DNA of 64,000 nucleotides, taken from positions 57,718 to 121,717 of the forward strand of contig JACRFB010000056.1 in assembly GCA_016218045.1 (NCBI GenBank), read 5' to 3'. The stretch is from Ignavibacteriota bacterium. GTDB taxonomy: Bacteria > Bacteroidota > Ignavibacteria > SZUA-365. Below are positions 40,335 through 49,485 of this stretch, in pieces. The translations under genes were made by a program, and so were the position numbers. The notes under the pieces were generated by a model that did no database searches, was not told where the DNA came from, and saw only the letters and a list, made by a program, of their open reading frames with translations. How positions within the stretch are numbered: the first letter of the stretch is position 1; the number at the start of each line of letters is the position of its first letter.

Positions 40335-40385
40335 TACGTATCTTCCGCCTCTTCCAGCACCGTCACCACCCCGGCCCCAGCGACC

Positions 40386-40988
40386 ATGATCATCGATTCG
40401 CTCGTCATCGCCACCCGCAACCGACACAAGACCCGCGAAATCGCGGCGCTGCTCGCGCATCTGCCCGTGCGTGTGCGCGACCTCAGCGAATTTCCCGACG
40501 CACCCGAAGTGGAGGAGGACGGGGAGACGCTCGAGGCGAACGCGCTCAAGAAGGCGCGTTCGGCCCATGCCCATACCGGACTCCCGGCCCTCGCGGATGA
40601 TACGGGACTCGAGGTCTTCTACCTGCTCGGCGCACCCGGCGTGTACTCCGCCCGCTACGCGGGGGAACAGGCCACCTATGACGACAACAACCGGAAACTG
40701 CTCGACGCCATGAAGCAGGTGCCCGCGCGCAAACGCGACGCGCGCTTCCGTTGTGTTGTCGCCTTCGTGTATAAAGGCGAGGCCCGGACCTTCGAGGGCG
40801 CGATCGACGGCCATATAGGCATCGAGCGCCGCGGCACAAACGGCTTCGGCTACGATCCGGTGTTTTATCCCGCGGGCGACACCCTCAGCTATGCCGAAAT
40901 GAGCGACGCGGAAAAAAATGCGATCAGCCATCGCGCGCGCGCCGTGTCGGCCTTCGCGCGGTATCTCGAGGACGTAAACGGAAAATAA
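40386..40988 (+). CDS. rdgB: dITP/XTP pyrophosphatase (RdgB/HAM1)
   Basis: A 200-residue house-cleaning enzyme that hydrolyses dITP, ITP and XTP to monophosphates. All the family marks are present: VIATRNRHKTREI near the start, the catalytic ALADDTGLEV, the arginine-rich middle (APGVYSARYAG), GTNGFGYDPVFYP and the closing SHRARAVSAF. It starts 51 bases after the EthD-like gene and is followed two bases later by a lipoprotein gene, so the three are likely co-transcribed. Confidence 0.96.
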   Translation: MIIDSLVIATRNRHKTREIAALLAHLPVRVRDLSEFPDAPEVEEDGETLEANALKKARSAHAHTGLPALADDTGLEVFYLLGAPGVYSARYAGEQATYDDNNRKLLDAMKQVPARKRDARFRCVVAFVYKGEARTFEGAIDGHIGIERRGTNGFGYDPVFYPAGDTLSYAEMSDAEKNAISHRARAVSAFARYLEDVNGK

Positions 40989-40990
40989 TC

Positions 40991-41818
40991 ATGCGTAACA
41001 GACCATACATCCTTCTTGCTCTCGCCTGTCTCGCTCTCTGGGGCGGTCTTTCCTGCACTGGCGACGATCCCGTGCCCGTCACTTCGACGGAGCCGCTTCT
41101 GCACGACGCGCAGTTCTATCCCACTACGTCCGGCACCTTCTGGCGCTACCGCGTCGATACGACCGGCGCCGACGGCCGCACCGTGCGTGATGTCGAACGA
41201 CGCACCGTGCGTATCGGCCGCACTGTCACGATCGACAGCACCGTGTACACGGTGCAGGAAACTGAAATAGTGGCGGGTGTCGATTCGCGCTACGACACGG
41301 TGTACATCCGCAAGGACGCCGCGGGCGTGTGGCTTTCGAGTCCGACATTGAGGCAGCTCTCGGTGTTTGCGGGCATTCCCGGCTTCCCGGGTTTCCCGAA
41401 GGAATTCCTCGTGATGCCGGCCGATCCGGCCACGCAGGCAAATTGGGACATCATCCGCTTCGACTTTACGCCCATACCGTTTGTGCAGATCTATTATTAT
41501 GTCACCGCGGCGTATCTCGGCCGCGAGACGATTCAGACGGATTCGCATACCTACCGCGAATGCGCCCGCATCCGCATCTCGCTCAACATGCGCTTCCCGA
41601 ATCCGCAGAATCCGCAAGACATCCTCAATCCCATCATCGTCCGCGACGATGCGGAATTCTGGCTCGCGCGTCCGCTCGGCCTGGTGGTAGGCGACGGCGC
41701 GGAATCGATCTTCACCATGCTCAGCGGACGTATCCCCTTCAGTCTCGTGCGCAAACGGATGCACATGGAGGTGCTCGGGATGGACATCGTGCAGCCGCCG
41801 GATCCCTGCGGCACGTAA
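40991..41818 (+). CDS. Lipoprotein of unknown function
   Basis: A 275-residue exported protein with lipobox GGLSC (Cys22). The mature part begins with HDAQFYPTTSGTFWRYRVDT, a pattern common to FCB lipoproteins that report a beta-rich, calycin-like domain. The central region is rich in aromatic residues (IYYYVTAAYLG). It lies two bases after rdgB. The function is not known, and its operon with rdgB gives no useful clue. Confidence 0.7.
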   Translation: MRNRPYILLALACLALWGGLSCTGDDPVPVTSTEPLLHDAQFYPTTSGTFWRYRVDTTGADGRTVRDVERRTVRIGRTVTIDSTVYTVQETEIVAGVDSRYDTVYIRKDAAGVWLSSPTLRQLSVFAGIPGFPGFPKEFLVMPADPATQANWDIIRFDFTPIPFVQIYYYVTAAYLGRETIQTDSHTYRECARIRISLNMRFPNPQNPQDILNPIIVRDDAEFWLARPLGLVVGDGAESIFTMLSGRIPFSLVRKRMHMEVLGMDIVQPPDPCGT

Positions 41819-41842
41819 TCGTCCTGCCCGGCGTGCCGGGGC

Positions 41843-42505
41843 CTACATCGCCTTGTGTGGAGTGGCCACGCCGATACGTCCCAGCATGGACCTGGCAAGC
41901 ACGCGGTATGCGGGCTTGTAGGAGCGGGCGTACTCGGGGCTGTGATGCACCGCGGGCCAGTTCGCGGCACGCATACGGCGCGTGAAGTCGCGGTACGACG
42001 CGGCGAGTGCCTGCCATCCCTCGCGCGCAAGCAGCCGGCCGGTTTTTTCCCACGTCTTCAGAAATCGCGCGCGCCGGCCTGTTGCGGATTGGGCCGATGC
42101 GATCATCGCGTCGACGAGGGCCGAGTCCGCTCCGCCCGCGCGGAAATAGGGGCGCAGATTCACACGCCACTGCATCGAATCGGGTCCGCACGGCTCGAGC
42201 AGTGTCTCGCCGAGCACCGTCGTGTCGAGCGACGCGCGTTCTCGCTGCAGGTACTGCAGCGCGGCTTCCCGGGAGCTGATAAGGTGGCCGACACCAAATT
42301 CTTCCTGATACAGCGTCTTATAGATGTCCTGCACACCACTTTCGGGATGTGTTTCGAAACAATGGCGCAGAAAGTCGGCCAGGGCGCGGCTGTTGTCGTG
42401 GTGGCGCGTCTGTGCGTTCAACACTCCCGGGGAGGGGGAGATGAAAGGCATGAGCAGGCATAAGGCCGCGGAAAGGTGTACGAGAGGGAACGGTATGATG
42501 CGCAT
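41843..42505 (-). CDS. Conserved secreted hypothetical protein
   Basis: A 220-residue protein. MRIIPFPLVHLSAALCLLMPF looks like a signal sequence, with possible cleavage at VLNAQ. The mature part is helical, with FETHPESGVQDIYKTLYQEEFGVGHLI as the most distinctive stretch and many Arg residues toward the end. I do not recognise the family. It is convergent with the lipoprotein gene (24 bases apart, with a short CCCGG/CCGGG hairpin between) and divergent from the parvulin operon. No good Shine-Dalgarno is visible. Confidence 0.6.
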   Translation of the reverse strand: MRIIPFPLVHLSAALCLLMPFISPSPGVLNAQTRHHDNSRALADFLRHCFETHPESGVQDIYKTLYQEEFGVGHLISSREAALQYLQRERASLDTTVLGETLLEPCGPDSMQWRVNLRPYFRAGGADSALVDAMIASAQSATGRRARFLKTWEKTGRLLAREGWQALAASYRDFTRRMRAANWPAVHHSPEYARSYKPAYRVLARSMLGRIGVATPHKAM

Positions 42506-42599
42506 GGGAGCAAGATCGTGGCTGGCGGCTTTCGACACAAAGGGTCCGCCCCGGGCTTTCCGCACCGGATGCGCCGCGGCATGGGGGGCGTTCTATTCC

Positions 42600-42630
42600 T
42601 TGTTTTTCCACCCCCCGGTGAGTATTATTA
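42600..42630 (+). promoter_or_regulatory. Candidate promoter of the parvulin operon
   Basis: TTG (42600-42602), 20 bases, then TATTATTA (42623-42630). The spacing fits the Bacteroidota pattern, though the -7 element is imperfect. Transcription would start near 42637, about 43 bases before the ATG at 42680. Confidence 0.45.
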
Positions 42631-42679
42631 TCGACTGAATCAAATGATTTTCACCAATTCAAAGACCCGGTTGTCCGTT

Positions 42680-44710
42680 ATGATCACGCATGTGAACCGT
42701 CGTTCCCCGATTCTGTTCGCCCTCACGGCTCTGTCACTGTGTACCGCCCTGCTGACGGGCGGATGCTCGTCGAGCGGAGGTGATGTTGTCGCGAAAATCG
42801 GTTCGTATTCGCTTACGCTTCCGGAATACGAGCGCCAGTATCTGAAGAATAACGGCGGTCAGGCAGCCGCCGACACGTCCACTTTCCCCGGCCGTATGGA
42901 TTTCCTCCAGTTGCTGATCAAGTACCGCCTCAAGGTTCTCGAGGCGCGCGATCAGGGGTATGAGAAAGATCCCGACATTCAGCGCGAGTTGCAGGAATAC
43001 CGCAACAGTCTGGCCGTGCCGTTCCTCACGGAGCGTGTGGTGATCGATCCGCAGCTCCGTGTGCTCCACGAGCGTCGCAAGACCGAAGTACGCGCGGCGC
43101 ACATCCTGATCCGTGTGCAGCCCGATTCGACGGGAGTGATCGACACGTTGAAGGCGTGGAACGAGGCGCAGCGCATACTCGCGCTGGCCCGCGGTGGTGA
43201 GCGTTTCGACTCGCTGGCGGCGCGTTTTTCCGAGGATCCCGGTTCGTCGAAAAACGGCGGCGACCTGATGTACTTCTCGGCAGGAATGACCGTACCCGTG
43301 TTCGACGACGCCGTGTACAACATGAAGGTCGGAGAATTGCTCGGCCATCCCGTGCGCACCATGTTCGGGTATCACCTCATCAAGGTGCTCGACAAGCGTC
43401 CCGCCCGCGGCGAACTGCAGGTGAGCCATATCCTGACCCGTTTCCCGGTCGAGAATCCGACGGACACGGCGGCGGCCTATGCAAAAATCCGCCTGATCTC
43501 GGACTCGCTTCGCAACGGCGTCTCCTTCCAGGATCTCGCCATGCGCAATTCCGAAGATCCGGTTTCGGGAGCAAAGGGCGGAGACCTCGGCTGGATCGCG
43601 CGCCGCCGCACCGTTCCCGAGTTTGAGAGCGCCGCCTTCGATCTGCCGAAAGGTGTGGTGAGCGGACCCGTCAAGACGCCGTTCGGTTATCACATCATCC
43701 TCGTCACCGACGAGCGCGCGGCGAAGGCCTTCGACGAATCGAAGCAGGAATTGAAACAGATCTATCAGCGATACGGCTTCGAGGAAGACAACGCGGCGTT
43801 TGTCGCCGGCGTCGAGAAGAAATACGGCATGACCGTGTCGGAACCGGCAATCGAGCGCATCGCCCTCGAAGTGGACACGGCCTCGACCACCTCGGTCGCG
43901 GGCTGGTACTCGAAAATGACCGACGCGACCAAGGCGCTGCCGCTGGTCACGTTCACCGGTTCGGCTTTCACCGTCGACGAGGCGGTGCGGATCGTCGAGA
44001 AGAACCGCGATTATCAGTCGCGTCCGCTCAACCGCAACAGTCTGCGCGAACTCGCGCGCACGCTGGGCCAGAAGTCGGCGCTTGAGCGCGAGACGCAGGA
44101 TCTCGAGACCCGTTATCCTGAATTCGCCGAACTCATGCAGGAATACCGCGAGGGCGTGCTGTTGTTCCGCGCCGAGCAGGAGTTCGTGTGGAACAAGGTG
44201 GCGGTGAAGGACAGCGCCCTGCGCCTGTTCTGGGGTGAACGCGCCTCCGAATACCGCTGGCCCGACCGCTATGCGGTGCGCGAAATCTTTGTGACGAGCG
44301 ACTCGCTCGCCAACGTGCTGCGCGACAGTCTGAACAACGGCGTCGACTTCGGCGAACTCGCGGCGCGGCACACGCAGCGCGCGGGGTACAAGGAGAAGAA
44401 GGGCGACTGGGGTCTGCTCGTTCCGGAAAAGGAAGAGCTTGCGCGCAAGGTGCAGGGACTGCAGGTCGGCTGGATCGAAGGTCCGTTCAAACACCAGTAC
44501 GGCTACTCCATCGTCAAGCTCGAGGGCCGCGAACCCGCGCGCGACAAGACCTTTGAAGAGGCGCAGTCGGAAGTGTCGAGCCGCTTCCAGGAATTCGAGC
44601 ACAAACGCATCGAGCGTGATTGGATCGAATTGCTCACGCGGAAATTCGGCCTCACAGTATCGGAAGAGTCAGTGCGAAATGCCTTCCGCGATGTGAGAAA
44701 AAAATCGTAA
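42680..44710 (+). CDS. Parvulin-type peptidyl-prolyl isomerase lipoprotein
   Basis: A 676-residue exported protein. LLTGGC is a lipobox. After a SurA/PpiD-like helical chaperone segment come two clear parvulin domains, about 135-240 (VRAAHILIRVQ) and about 243-350 (LQVSHILTRFP), each ending in FGYHxIxV. A third, degenerate parvulin-like block (RWPDRYAVREIFVTSD, ending QYGYSIVKL) lies at about 530-640. Such proteins fold outer-membrane and secreted proteins in the periplasm. It is a paralogue of the next gene. The ATG of MITHVNRR is preferred; an ATG at 42644 is an alternative. Confidence 0.88.
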   Translation: MITHVNRRSPILFALTALSLCTALLTGGCSSSGGDVVAKIGSYSLTLPEYERQYLKNNGGQAAADTSTFPGRMDFLQLLIKYRLKVLEARDQGYEKDPDIQRELQEYRNSLAVPFLTERVVIDPQLRVLHERRKTEVRAAHILIRVQPDSTGVIDTLKAWNEAQRILALARGGERFDSLAARFSEDPGSSKNGGDLMYFSAGMTVPVFDDAVYNMKVGELLGHPVRTMFGYHLIKVLDKRPARGELQVSHILTRFPVENPTDTAAAYAKIRLISDSLRNGVSFQDLAMRNSEDPVSGAKGGDLGWIARRRTVPEFESAAFDLPKGVVSGPVKTPFGYHIILVTDERAAKAFDESKQELKQIYQRYGFEEDNAAFVAGVEKKYGMTVSEPAIERIALEVDTASTTSVAGWYSKMTDATKALPLVTFTGSAFTVDEAVRIVEKNRDYQSRPLNRNSLRELARTLGQKSALERETQDLETRYPEFAELMQEYREGVLLFRAEQEFVWNKVAVKDSALRLFWGERASEYRWPDRYAVREIFVTSDSLANVLRDSLNNGVDFGELAARHTQRAGYKEKKGDWGLLVPEKEELARKVQGLQVGWIEGPFKHQYGYSIVKLEGREPARDKTFEEAQSEVSSRFQEFEHKRIERDWIELLTRKFGLTVSEESVRNAFRDVRKKS

Positions 44711-44727
44711 CATCATCTCCTTCACGG

Positions 44728-44749
44728 CGCCGGATCCTCCGATCCGGCG
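44728..44749 (+). other. Intercistronic hairpin between parvulin genes
   Basis: CGCCGGATC pairs perfectly with GATCCGGCG around CTCC. No U-tract follows, so it may slow decay or attenuate rather than terminate transcription between the two parvulin genes. Confidence 0.6.
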
Positions 44750-44776
44750 TCCTGCATCGTTAATTACCGAACGGGA

Positions 44777-46780
44777 ATGCGTACAACATTCACCTTCCTC
44801 CTATGCGCCTTCGCGGCAGCGGTTATCACCGGCTGCGCCGGCGTTCCTGAAACAACATTGGCGATCGTCGGCGAGAGCGACACCGTGACGGTGGCGGAAT
44901 TCGAGCGGTCGTGGAACGGCATGCGGCAGGCGGCTCCGGTGTCGGAACGCGCCAAGGCCGATTTCCTCGATCTTCTGGTCGACTACCGGGTGAAACTCGC
45001 CGAGGCGCGCGCGTCGGGGATCGAGACCGATCCCGCTCTCGCCGAGGAGATCTCCACATACCGCGACCAGATCGCGGTGAACTACCTGCTCGACAAACGC
45101 CTCATCGAACCGGGCGTGCGGCAGCTCTACGACCGCCGGCGGCAGGAGGTGCGTTTCTCGCACATCATCGTGCGATGGAAACGATACCCGGACAACACGA
45201 TCGATTCCGCCGCGACACGTCTCGAGGCCAACGCGCTGCTCGAGCGCGCGCTCAAGGGCGCCGAGCCGTTCGATTCGCTGATCATGCGATACAGCGAGGA
45301 TCCCATGAAAGTGTCGAACCGCGGCAGCATCGGCTGGGTCATCGCCGGCACAACGCTCCCGCAGGTCGACGATATCGTGTACAACGAAGCCGTGGGCGCG
45401 GTGCATCCGAAGCTGATGGCCACACAGTTCGGGTATCACATCGTGAAGGTGACCGGCCGCCAGAAGGCCCGCCTGCGCGTGCGCGCCAGTCAGATATTGT
45501 ACCGGCTCGACATCAACAATCCGGGCGACACGTCCGACGCCTACGCGCGCCTGTCGCTGGTGCTCGATTCGCTCCGTTCGGGCAAGGCCGGCTTCGAGGA
45601 TCTCGCGCGGCGCAATTCGCACGATCCCGTGTCGGGCGCGCTCGGTGGTGATCTCGGATGGATGGAGCGTGGTGTCGGACTCGAACCGCATTTCGAGGAG
45701 GCGCTGTTCAACCTGCAGCTCGGACAGACGTCGAGCGTCGAGCGCTCGCCACTCGGCATGCACATCATCCGACTGACGGGCGAGGAGGATCCGCGGCCTA
45801 TCGACGAGATCCGCACCGAACTCCGTGCAGTGTATCAGCGCGAGCGTTTCCGCACCGAATACGAAAAGTTCGTGAACGACCTGCTTGCCATGCGCGGCTT
45901 TGAAAGCAACGCGGGCGTGCTGCGTTTTATCGCCGGACGGATGGATTCGTCGTGGTCCACCTCCACGGCGGGTTGGGAAACACGCCTTTCGACGCAGGAG
46001 CGCGAGGGATTTCTTTTCCGCGTCCTCGGCCGGCAGATGACGATACGCGAGGCGATTCCGATGATCAAATCGGATCCGACCCTGCAGATGCGCCGTTTCA
46101 CCGTGAGCAGTCTCGACACCATCGCGCGCCTGCTCGCTGCGCGCAATGTGCTCGTGGCCGAGACCCGCGCATTCGAGGATCTGTATCCCGACTTCCGCCG
46201 CCTGGTCGAGGAGTACCGCCAGAGCGCCTACATCTCGGGCATCGAACAGCGCGTGCTCGGCACCGGCGCTCCGCTCGACGAGCAGGAACTGCGCGCGTAC
46301 TGGGAAAAGACACGCGCCTCGTACCGCTGGCCCGCCCGTGTCGCGTTCTCGGAGATCCACTCGTACAACGAGAAGGTGGCGGCGCAACTGCTCGACAGCG
46401 TGCGCGCCGGAATCGATTTCAACGAACTGGCCGCGCGACACACCAAACGCACGGGTATGTTCGGCAGCAGGGGCTCCTGGGGCATGGTGCCCGTCGATAA
46501 AAACGATCTGTCGAAGGAGGCCGCGAAGCTGCCCGTCGGAGCCGTCTCCGGGGTGATCACGGAAGCCCCCGGCGCTTCGATTCTCAAGGTCGACGGCAAG
46601 GATGTCGCGCGCGAAAAAACGTTTGACGAGGCGCGCAGTGAAGCAGCCGCCAAGCTCCGCGAGGAACAGTCGTCGCGCCGCATGCGCGAGTGGCTGCAGT
46701 CGCTCCGCGCGAAATACGGCGTGCGCCAGTTCCCCGATCATCTCAAGAACGCGTTCGCGCGTGTCGGCGAGGCATCGTGA
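44777..46780 (+). CDS. Second parvulin-type isomerase lipoprotein
   Basis: A 667-residue paralogue of the preceding gene with the same plan: lipobox VITGC, helical chaperone segment, parvulin 1 (VRFSHIIVRWKRY, ending FGYHIVKVT), parvulin 2 (RVRASQILYRLD, ending LGMHIIRLTGEE) and a degenerate third block (RWPARVAFSEIHSYN, with HTKRTGMFGSRGSWGMV). The pair arose by tandem duplication but has diverged strongly. It lies 66 bases after its neighbour and 34 before surA. Confidence 0.86.
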   Translation: MRTTFTFLLCAFAAAVITGCAGVPETTLAIVGESDTVTVAEFERSWNGMRQAAPVSERAKADFLDLLVDYRVKLAEARASGIETDPALAEEISTYRDQIAVNYLLDKRLIEPGVRQLYDRRRQEVRFSHIIVRWKRYPDNTIDSAATRLEANALLERALKGAEPFDSLIMRYSEDPMKVSNRGSIGWVIAGTTLPQVDDIVYNEAVGAVHPKLMATQFGYHIVKVTGRQKARLRVRASQILYRLDINNPGDTSDAYARLSLVLDSLRSGKAGFEDLARRNSHDPVSGALGGDLGWMERGVGLEPHFEEALFNLQLGQTSSVERSPLGMHIIRLTGEEDPRPIDEIRTELRAVYQRERFRTEYEKFVNDLLAMRGFESNAGVLRFIAGRMDSSWSTSTAGWETRLSTQEREGFLFRVLGRQMTIREAIPMIKSDPTLQMRRFTVSSLDTIARLLAARNVLVAETRAFEDLYPDFRRLVEEYRQSAYISGIEQRVLGTGAPLDEQELRAYWEKTRASYRWPARVAFSEIHSYNEKVAAQLLDSVRAGIDFNELAARHTKRTGMFGSRGSWGMVPVDKNDLSKEAAKLPVGAVSGVITEAPGASILKVDGKDVAREKTFDEARSEAAAKLREEQSSRRMREWLQSLRAKYGVRQFPDHLKNAFARVGEAS

Positions 46781-46814
46781 CCGCCGCCGGCCGCGCATCC
46801 ACGAGGCAGTACTC

Positions 46815-48122
46815 ATGAAACTCCAGAATCGAATCATCGTTTGTGCGGCGCTCACAGCGATTGCCGCCGCCCTGCTCGCGTTCACCCCCGCTCCCGCGCA
46901 GGCGCAATCCGGCAAGCGTATCGACGGCATCGTCGCGTGGGTCGGAGGCGAAATCATCACGCTGTCCGAACTCGATATGCAGATGATCCGCCTCGCGCTG
47001 CGCAGCCGCATCGATGTGAACGACAAGGAGCTCCGGCGCCGCGTTCTCGACGACATGATCAGCCGCAAGCTCATCCTCGCGCAGGCCGAACTCGACAGTG
47101 TCACCGTGTCGGAGGAGCAGGTCACCGCGCAGCTCGAGGAACAGATCCGCATGTACACGCAGAACTACGGATCCGTGCAAAAACTCGAGGAGGCGGCGGG
47201 CATGACCGTCGCGCAGATGAAACGCGAGTTCCGCGACGACATCCGCAAGAATCTCATGATCGAGAATCTGCAGCGCGAACGCATCGGTCCGGTATCCGTC
47301 ACCAACCGCGAGGTCGAGGAGTTTTTCCGGGTGTACAAGGATTCGCTGCCGCAGGTGCCCGAGCAGGTGCAACTGCGACAGATCACCGTGTTTCCCCGTG
47401 TGCTCGACGTGTTCAAGGATGCGGCGCGCGCCAAGGCGGTGTCGATACTCGACAGTCTGACGGGCGGAGCCGATTTTGCCGAACTCGCGCGCCGCAACAG
47501 CGACGACCCCGGATCGGCCGTCAAGGGTGGCGATCTCGGCGAGGCGCGGCGCGGATTTTTTGTCCGTGATTTCGAGGAGGCGGTCTTCGCCCTGAAACCG
47601 GGTGAAACCTCGGGCATTGTCGAAACGGAATTCGGTTTCCATATCATACGGCTGCTCGAACGCCGCGGAGAGCTGGTGCGCCCCGCGCACATTCTCGTGC
47701 GTGTGCAGAAGACGGGCGAGTCCGACGATGCCGCCAAGCTGGTGTTGAAGGATCTGCGCGCGCGTATTCTCGCGGGCGAGGATTTTGCGGCAGTCGCCAA
47801 GGAACATTCTCAGGACGCGAACTCGCGCTCCGCCGGGGGCGACATGGGTCTGCTTGAAGTGGGCCAGCTCGGCGACGAGATGCGCGTCATTCAGCAGAAT
47901 CTCGAGCCGGGTCAGATGTGTGAACCGACCCGCGTCACCGTCGGCACCGAATACGCCTTTTTGATCGTGCGTCTCGAATCGCGCATTCCGCCGCACGCGC
48001 CGACGCTGAAGGACGATTATTCGCGCATCGCGGGCTATGCGCGCATCTTCAAACAGAACAAACTGTACACCGACTGGATCGAGAGCATCAAGGGATCCGT
48101 CACATGGAAAGTCAATCTGTGA
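46815..48122 (+). CDS. surA: Periplasmic chaperone/isomerase SurA
   Basis: A 435-residue exported protein with a cleavable signal (PAPAQAQ) and no lipobox. The N-terminal segment (GIVAWVGGEIITLSELDMQM, then VLDDMISRKLILAQAELDSVTVSEEQV) is the SurA chaperone core. Two parvulin domains follow (VQLRQITVFPR at about 190-290 and RPAHILVRVQ at about 295-395), and a C-terminal helix completes the core. SurA escorts outer-membrane proteins to the BAM machinery. Length and domain order match E. coli SurA (428 residues). Confidence 0.9.
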   Translation: MKLQNRIIVCAALTAIAAALLAFTPAPAQAQSGKRIDGIVAWVGGEIITLSELDMQMIRLALRSRIDVNDKELRRRVLDDMISRKLILAQAELDSVTVSEEQVTAQLEEQIRMYTQNYGSVQKLEEAAGMTVAQMKREFRDDIRKNLMIENLQRERIGPVSVTNREVEEFFRVYKDSLPQVPEQVQLRQITVFPRVLDVFKDAARAKAVSILDSLTGGADFAELARRNSDDPGSAVKGGDLGEARRGFFVRDFEEAVFALKPGETSGIVETEFGFHIIRLLERRGELVRPAHILVRVQKTGESDDAAKLVLKDLRARILAGEDFAAVAKEHSQDANSRSAGGDMGLLEVGQLGDEMRVIQQNLEPGQMCEPTRVTVGTEYAFLIVRLESRIPPHAPTLKDDYSRIAGYARIFKQNKLYTDWIESIKGSVTWKVNL

Positions 48123-48186
48123 ACCGCGTGCGCCGCACGCAGGGATCGGCTCGTACGTCCGGTCCGACGGAAGGGAAGCGCGCCGC

Positions 48187-49485
48187 ATGAGCGTGAGCCC
48201 CGATCCGATCCGGTCGCCGTATCACATCGTCTTCGAAGAATACGACCTCGACAACGGACTCCATGTGATACTGCATCGCGACACGTCGCTGCCGATAGTC
48301 GCGGTGAACGTGTGGTATCATGTCGGATCGAAAAACGAGCGCGAGGGCAAGACCGGTTTTGCGCATCTGTTCGAACACATGATGTTTCAGGGATCCGCCA
48401 ACGTGCCTCCCAACGGACATTTCCAGTACGTGCAACAGGCCGGCGGCACGCTGAACGGATCAACCACCTTCGACCGCACGAATTATTACGAGACGCTGCC
48501 CGCCCATCAACTGGAACTCGGGCTCTGGCTCGAGGCCGACCGCATGCGCAGTCTGCGCCTCGACGAACAGACGCTCGAAACACAGCGCAACGTCGTGATG
48601 GAGGAGCGCCGCAGCAGGTACGACAATCAGCCCTACGGCACGATGTTCGAGGAACTGCTCACGCGCGCGTACAAACTGCAGCCGTACCGTTGGCCCACCA
48701 TCGGCAGCATGACCGACATCCGCAACGCGACGCTCGACGACGTGCGCGCGTTCCACGCCATGTATTATCAGCCGCGCAACGCGAGCCTGTGCATCGCGGG
48801 CGATATCGATTTCGACACGGCGCGGCGCCTTGTGGAGCGGCATTTTGCGGACATCCCCTCGAACGACGGTGACATCTATCGGCCTTGGGTGCATGAACAG
48901 CGCCAGCATTTTCAGGTCCGCGATTTTGTGTACGACGCGGTGCCGTTGCCGGCCTTTCTCGCGGCCATGCACATCCCGCCCCTGGCGGGTGACGAGTTTC
49001 CGGCGCTGTACCTGCTCGCCACCATCCTCACGCACGGGGCGAGTTCGCGCCTGTACCGGCGGCTCGTGCACGACGAGTGTATCGCGCAGACGGTCTATTC
49101 CGGCGCGCTCGGCCTCGAACTGCCCGGCCTTTTCATGATCCGCGCCGGCGCGCAGCAGGGTGTGGATCTCGACGAAATCGAGGACGCGATCTTCGACACA
49201 CTCGCCAAGGTGCGTGAACAGGGTGTTACCGAGGCCGAACTCGAGAAGGCAAAAAACGGCCTCGAGGCAATGACCATCAGCGACCTCGCGTCGGTGCAGT
49301 CGCGGGCCGACGGACTGAATTCCGCACGGATACTTCTCGGTGACGCCTCGCATGTCAACAGCGATCTGCCGCGCCTGCAGGCCGTAACGGCCGACGAGGT
49401 GCAGCGTGTCGCGAACGCATATCTGGTCGAGGAGAATTCGACCGTCCTGCACTACCTTCCCTGGCCGGGCGAGGTTCCCGCGTGA
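48187..49485 (+). CDS. M16 zinc peptidase, catalytic subunit 1
   Basis: A 432-residue metallopeptidase of the pitrilysin family. FAHLFEHMMFQG gives the inverted zinc motif HxxEH at about residues 60-64, and VVMEERRSRYDN supplies the downstream Glu ligand. No signal peptide is evident, so it may be cytoplasmic, or exported by an unseen route. It starts at the ATG of MSVSPDP, 64 bases after surA. Its stop overlaps the next start (GTGA). Related enzymes degrade peptides; some act as processing peptidases. Confidence 0.9.
   Translation: MSVSPDPIRSPYHIVFEEYDLDNGLHVILHRDTSLPIVAVNVWYHVGSKNEREGKTGFAHLFEHMMFQGSANVPPNGHFQYVQQAGGTLNGSTTFDRTNYYETLPAHQLELGLWLEADRMRSLRLDEQTLETQRNVVMEERRSRYDNQPYGTMFEELLTRAYKLQPYRWPTIGSMTDIRNATLDDVRAFHAMYYQPRNASLCIAGDIDFDTARRLVERHFADIPSNDGDIYRPWVHEQRQHFQVRDFVYDAVPLPAFLAAMHIPPLAGDEFPALYLLATILTHGASSRLYRRLVHDECIAQTVYSGALGLELPGLFMIRAGAQQGVDLDEIEDAIFDTLAKVREQGVTEAELEKAKNGLEAMTISDLASVQSRADGLNSARILLGDASHVNSDLPRLQAVTADEVQRVANAYLVEENSTVLHYLPWPGEVPA

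Noticed and set aside
44728..44749. Transcription terminator between the parvulin genes
   Set aside because: The stem is perfect but no T-run follows, and the downstream gene continues in the same direction.
44801..47158. 785-codon antisense frame across two parvulin genes
   Set aside because: It crosses the boundary of two well-supported genes and has no start signal or family resemblance.
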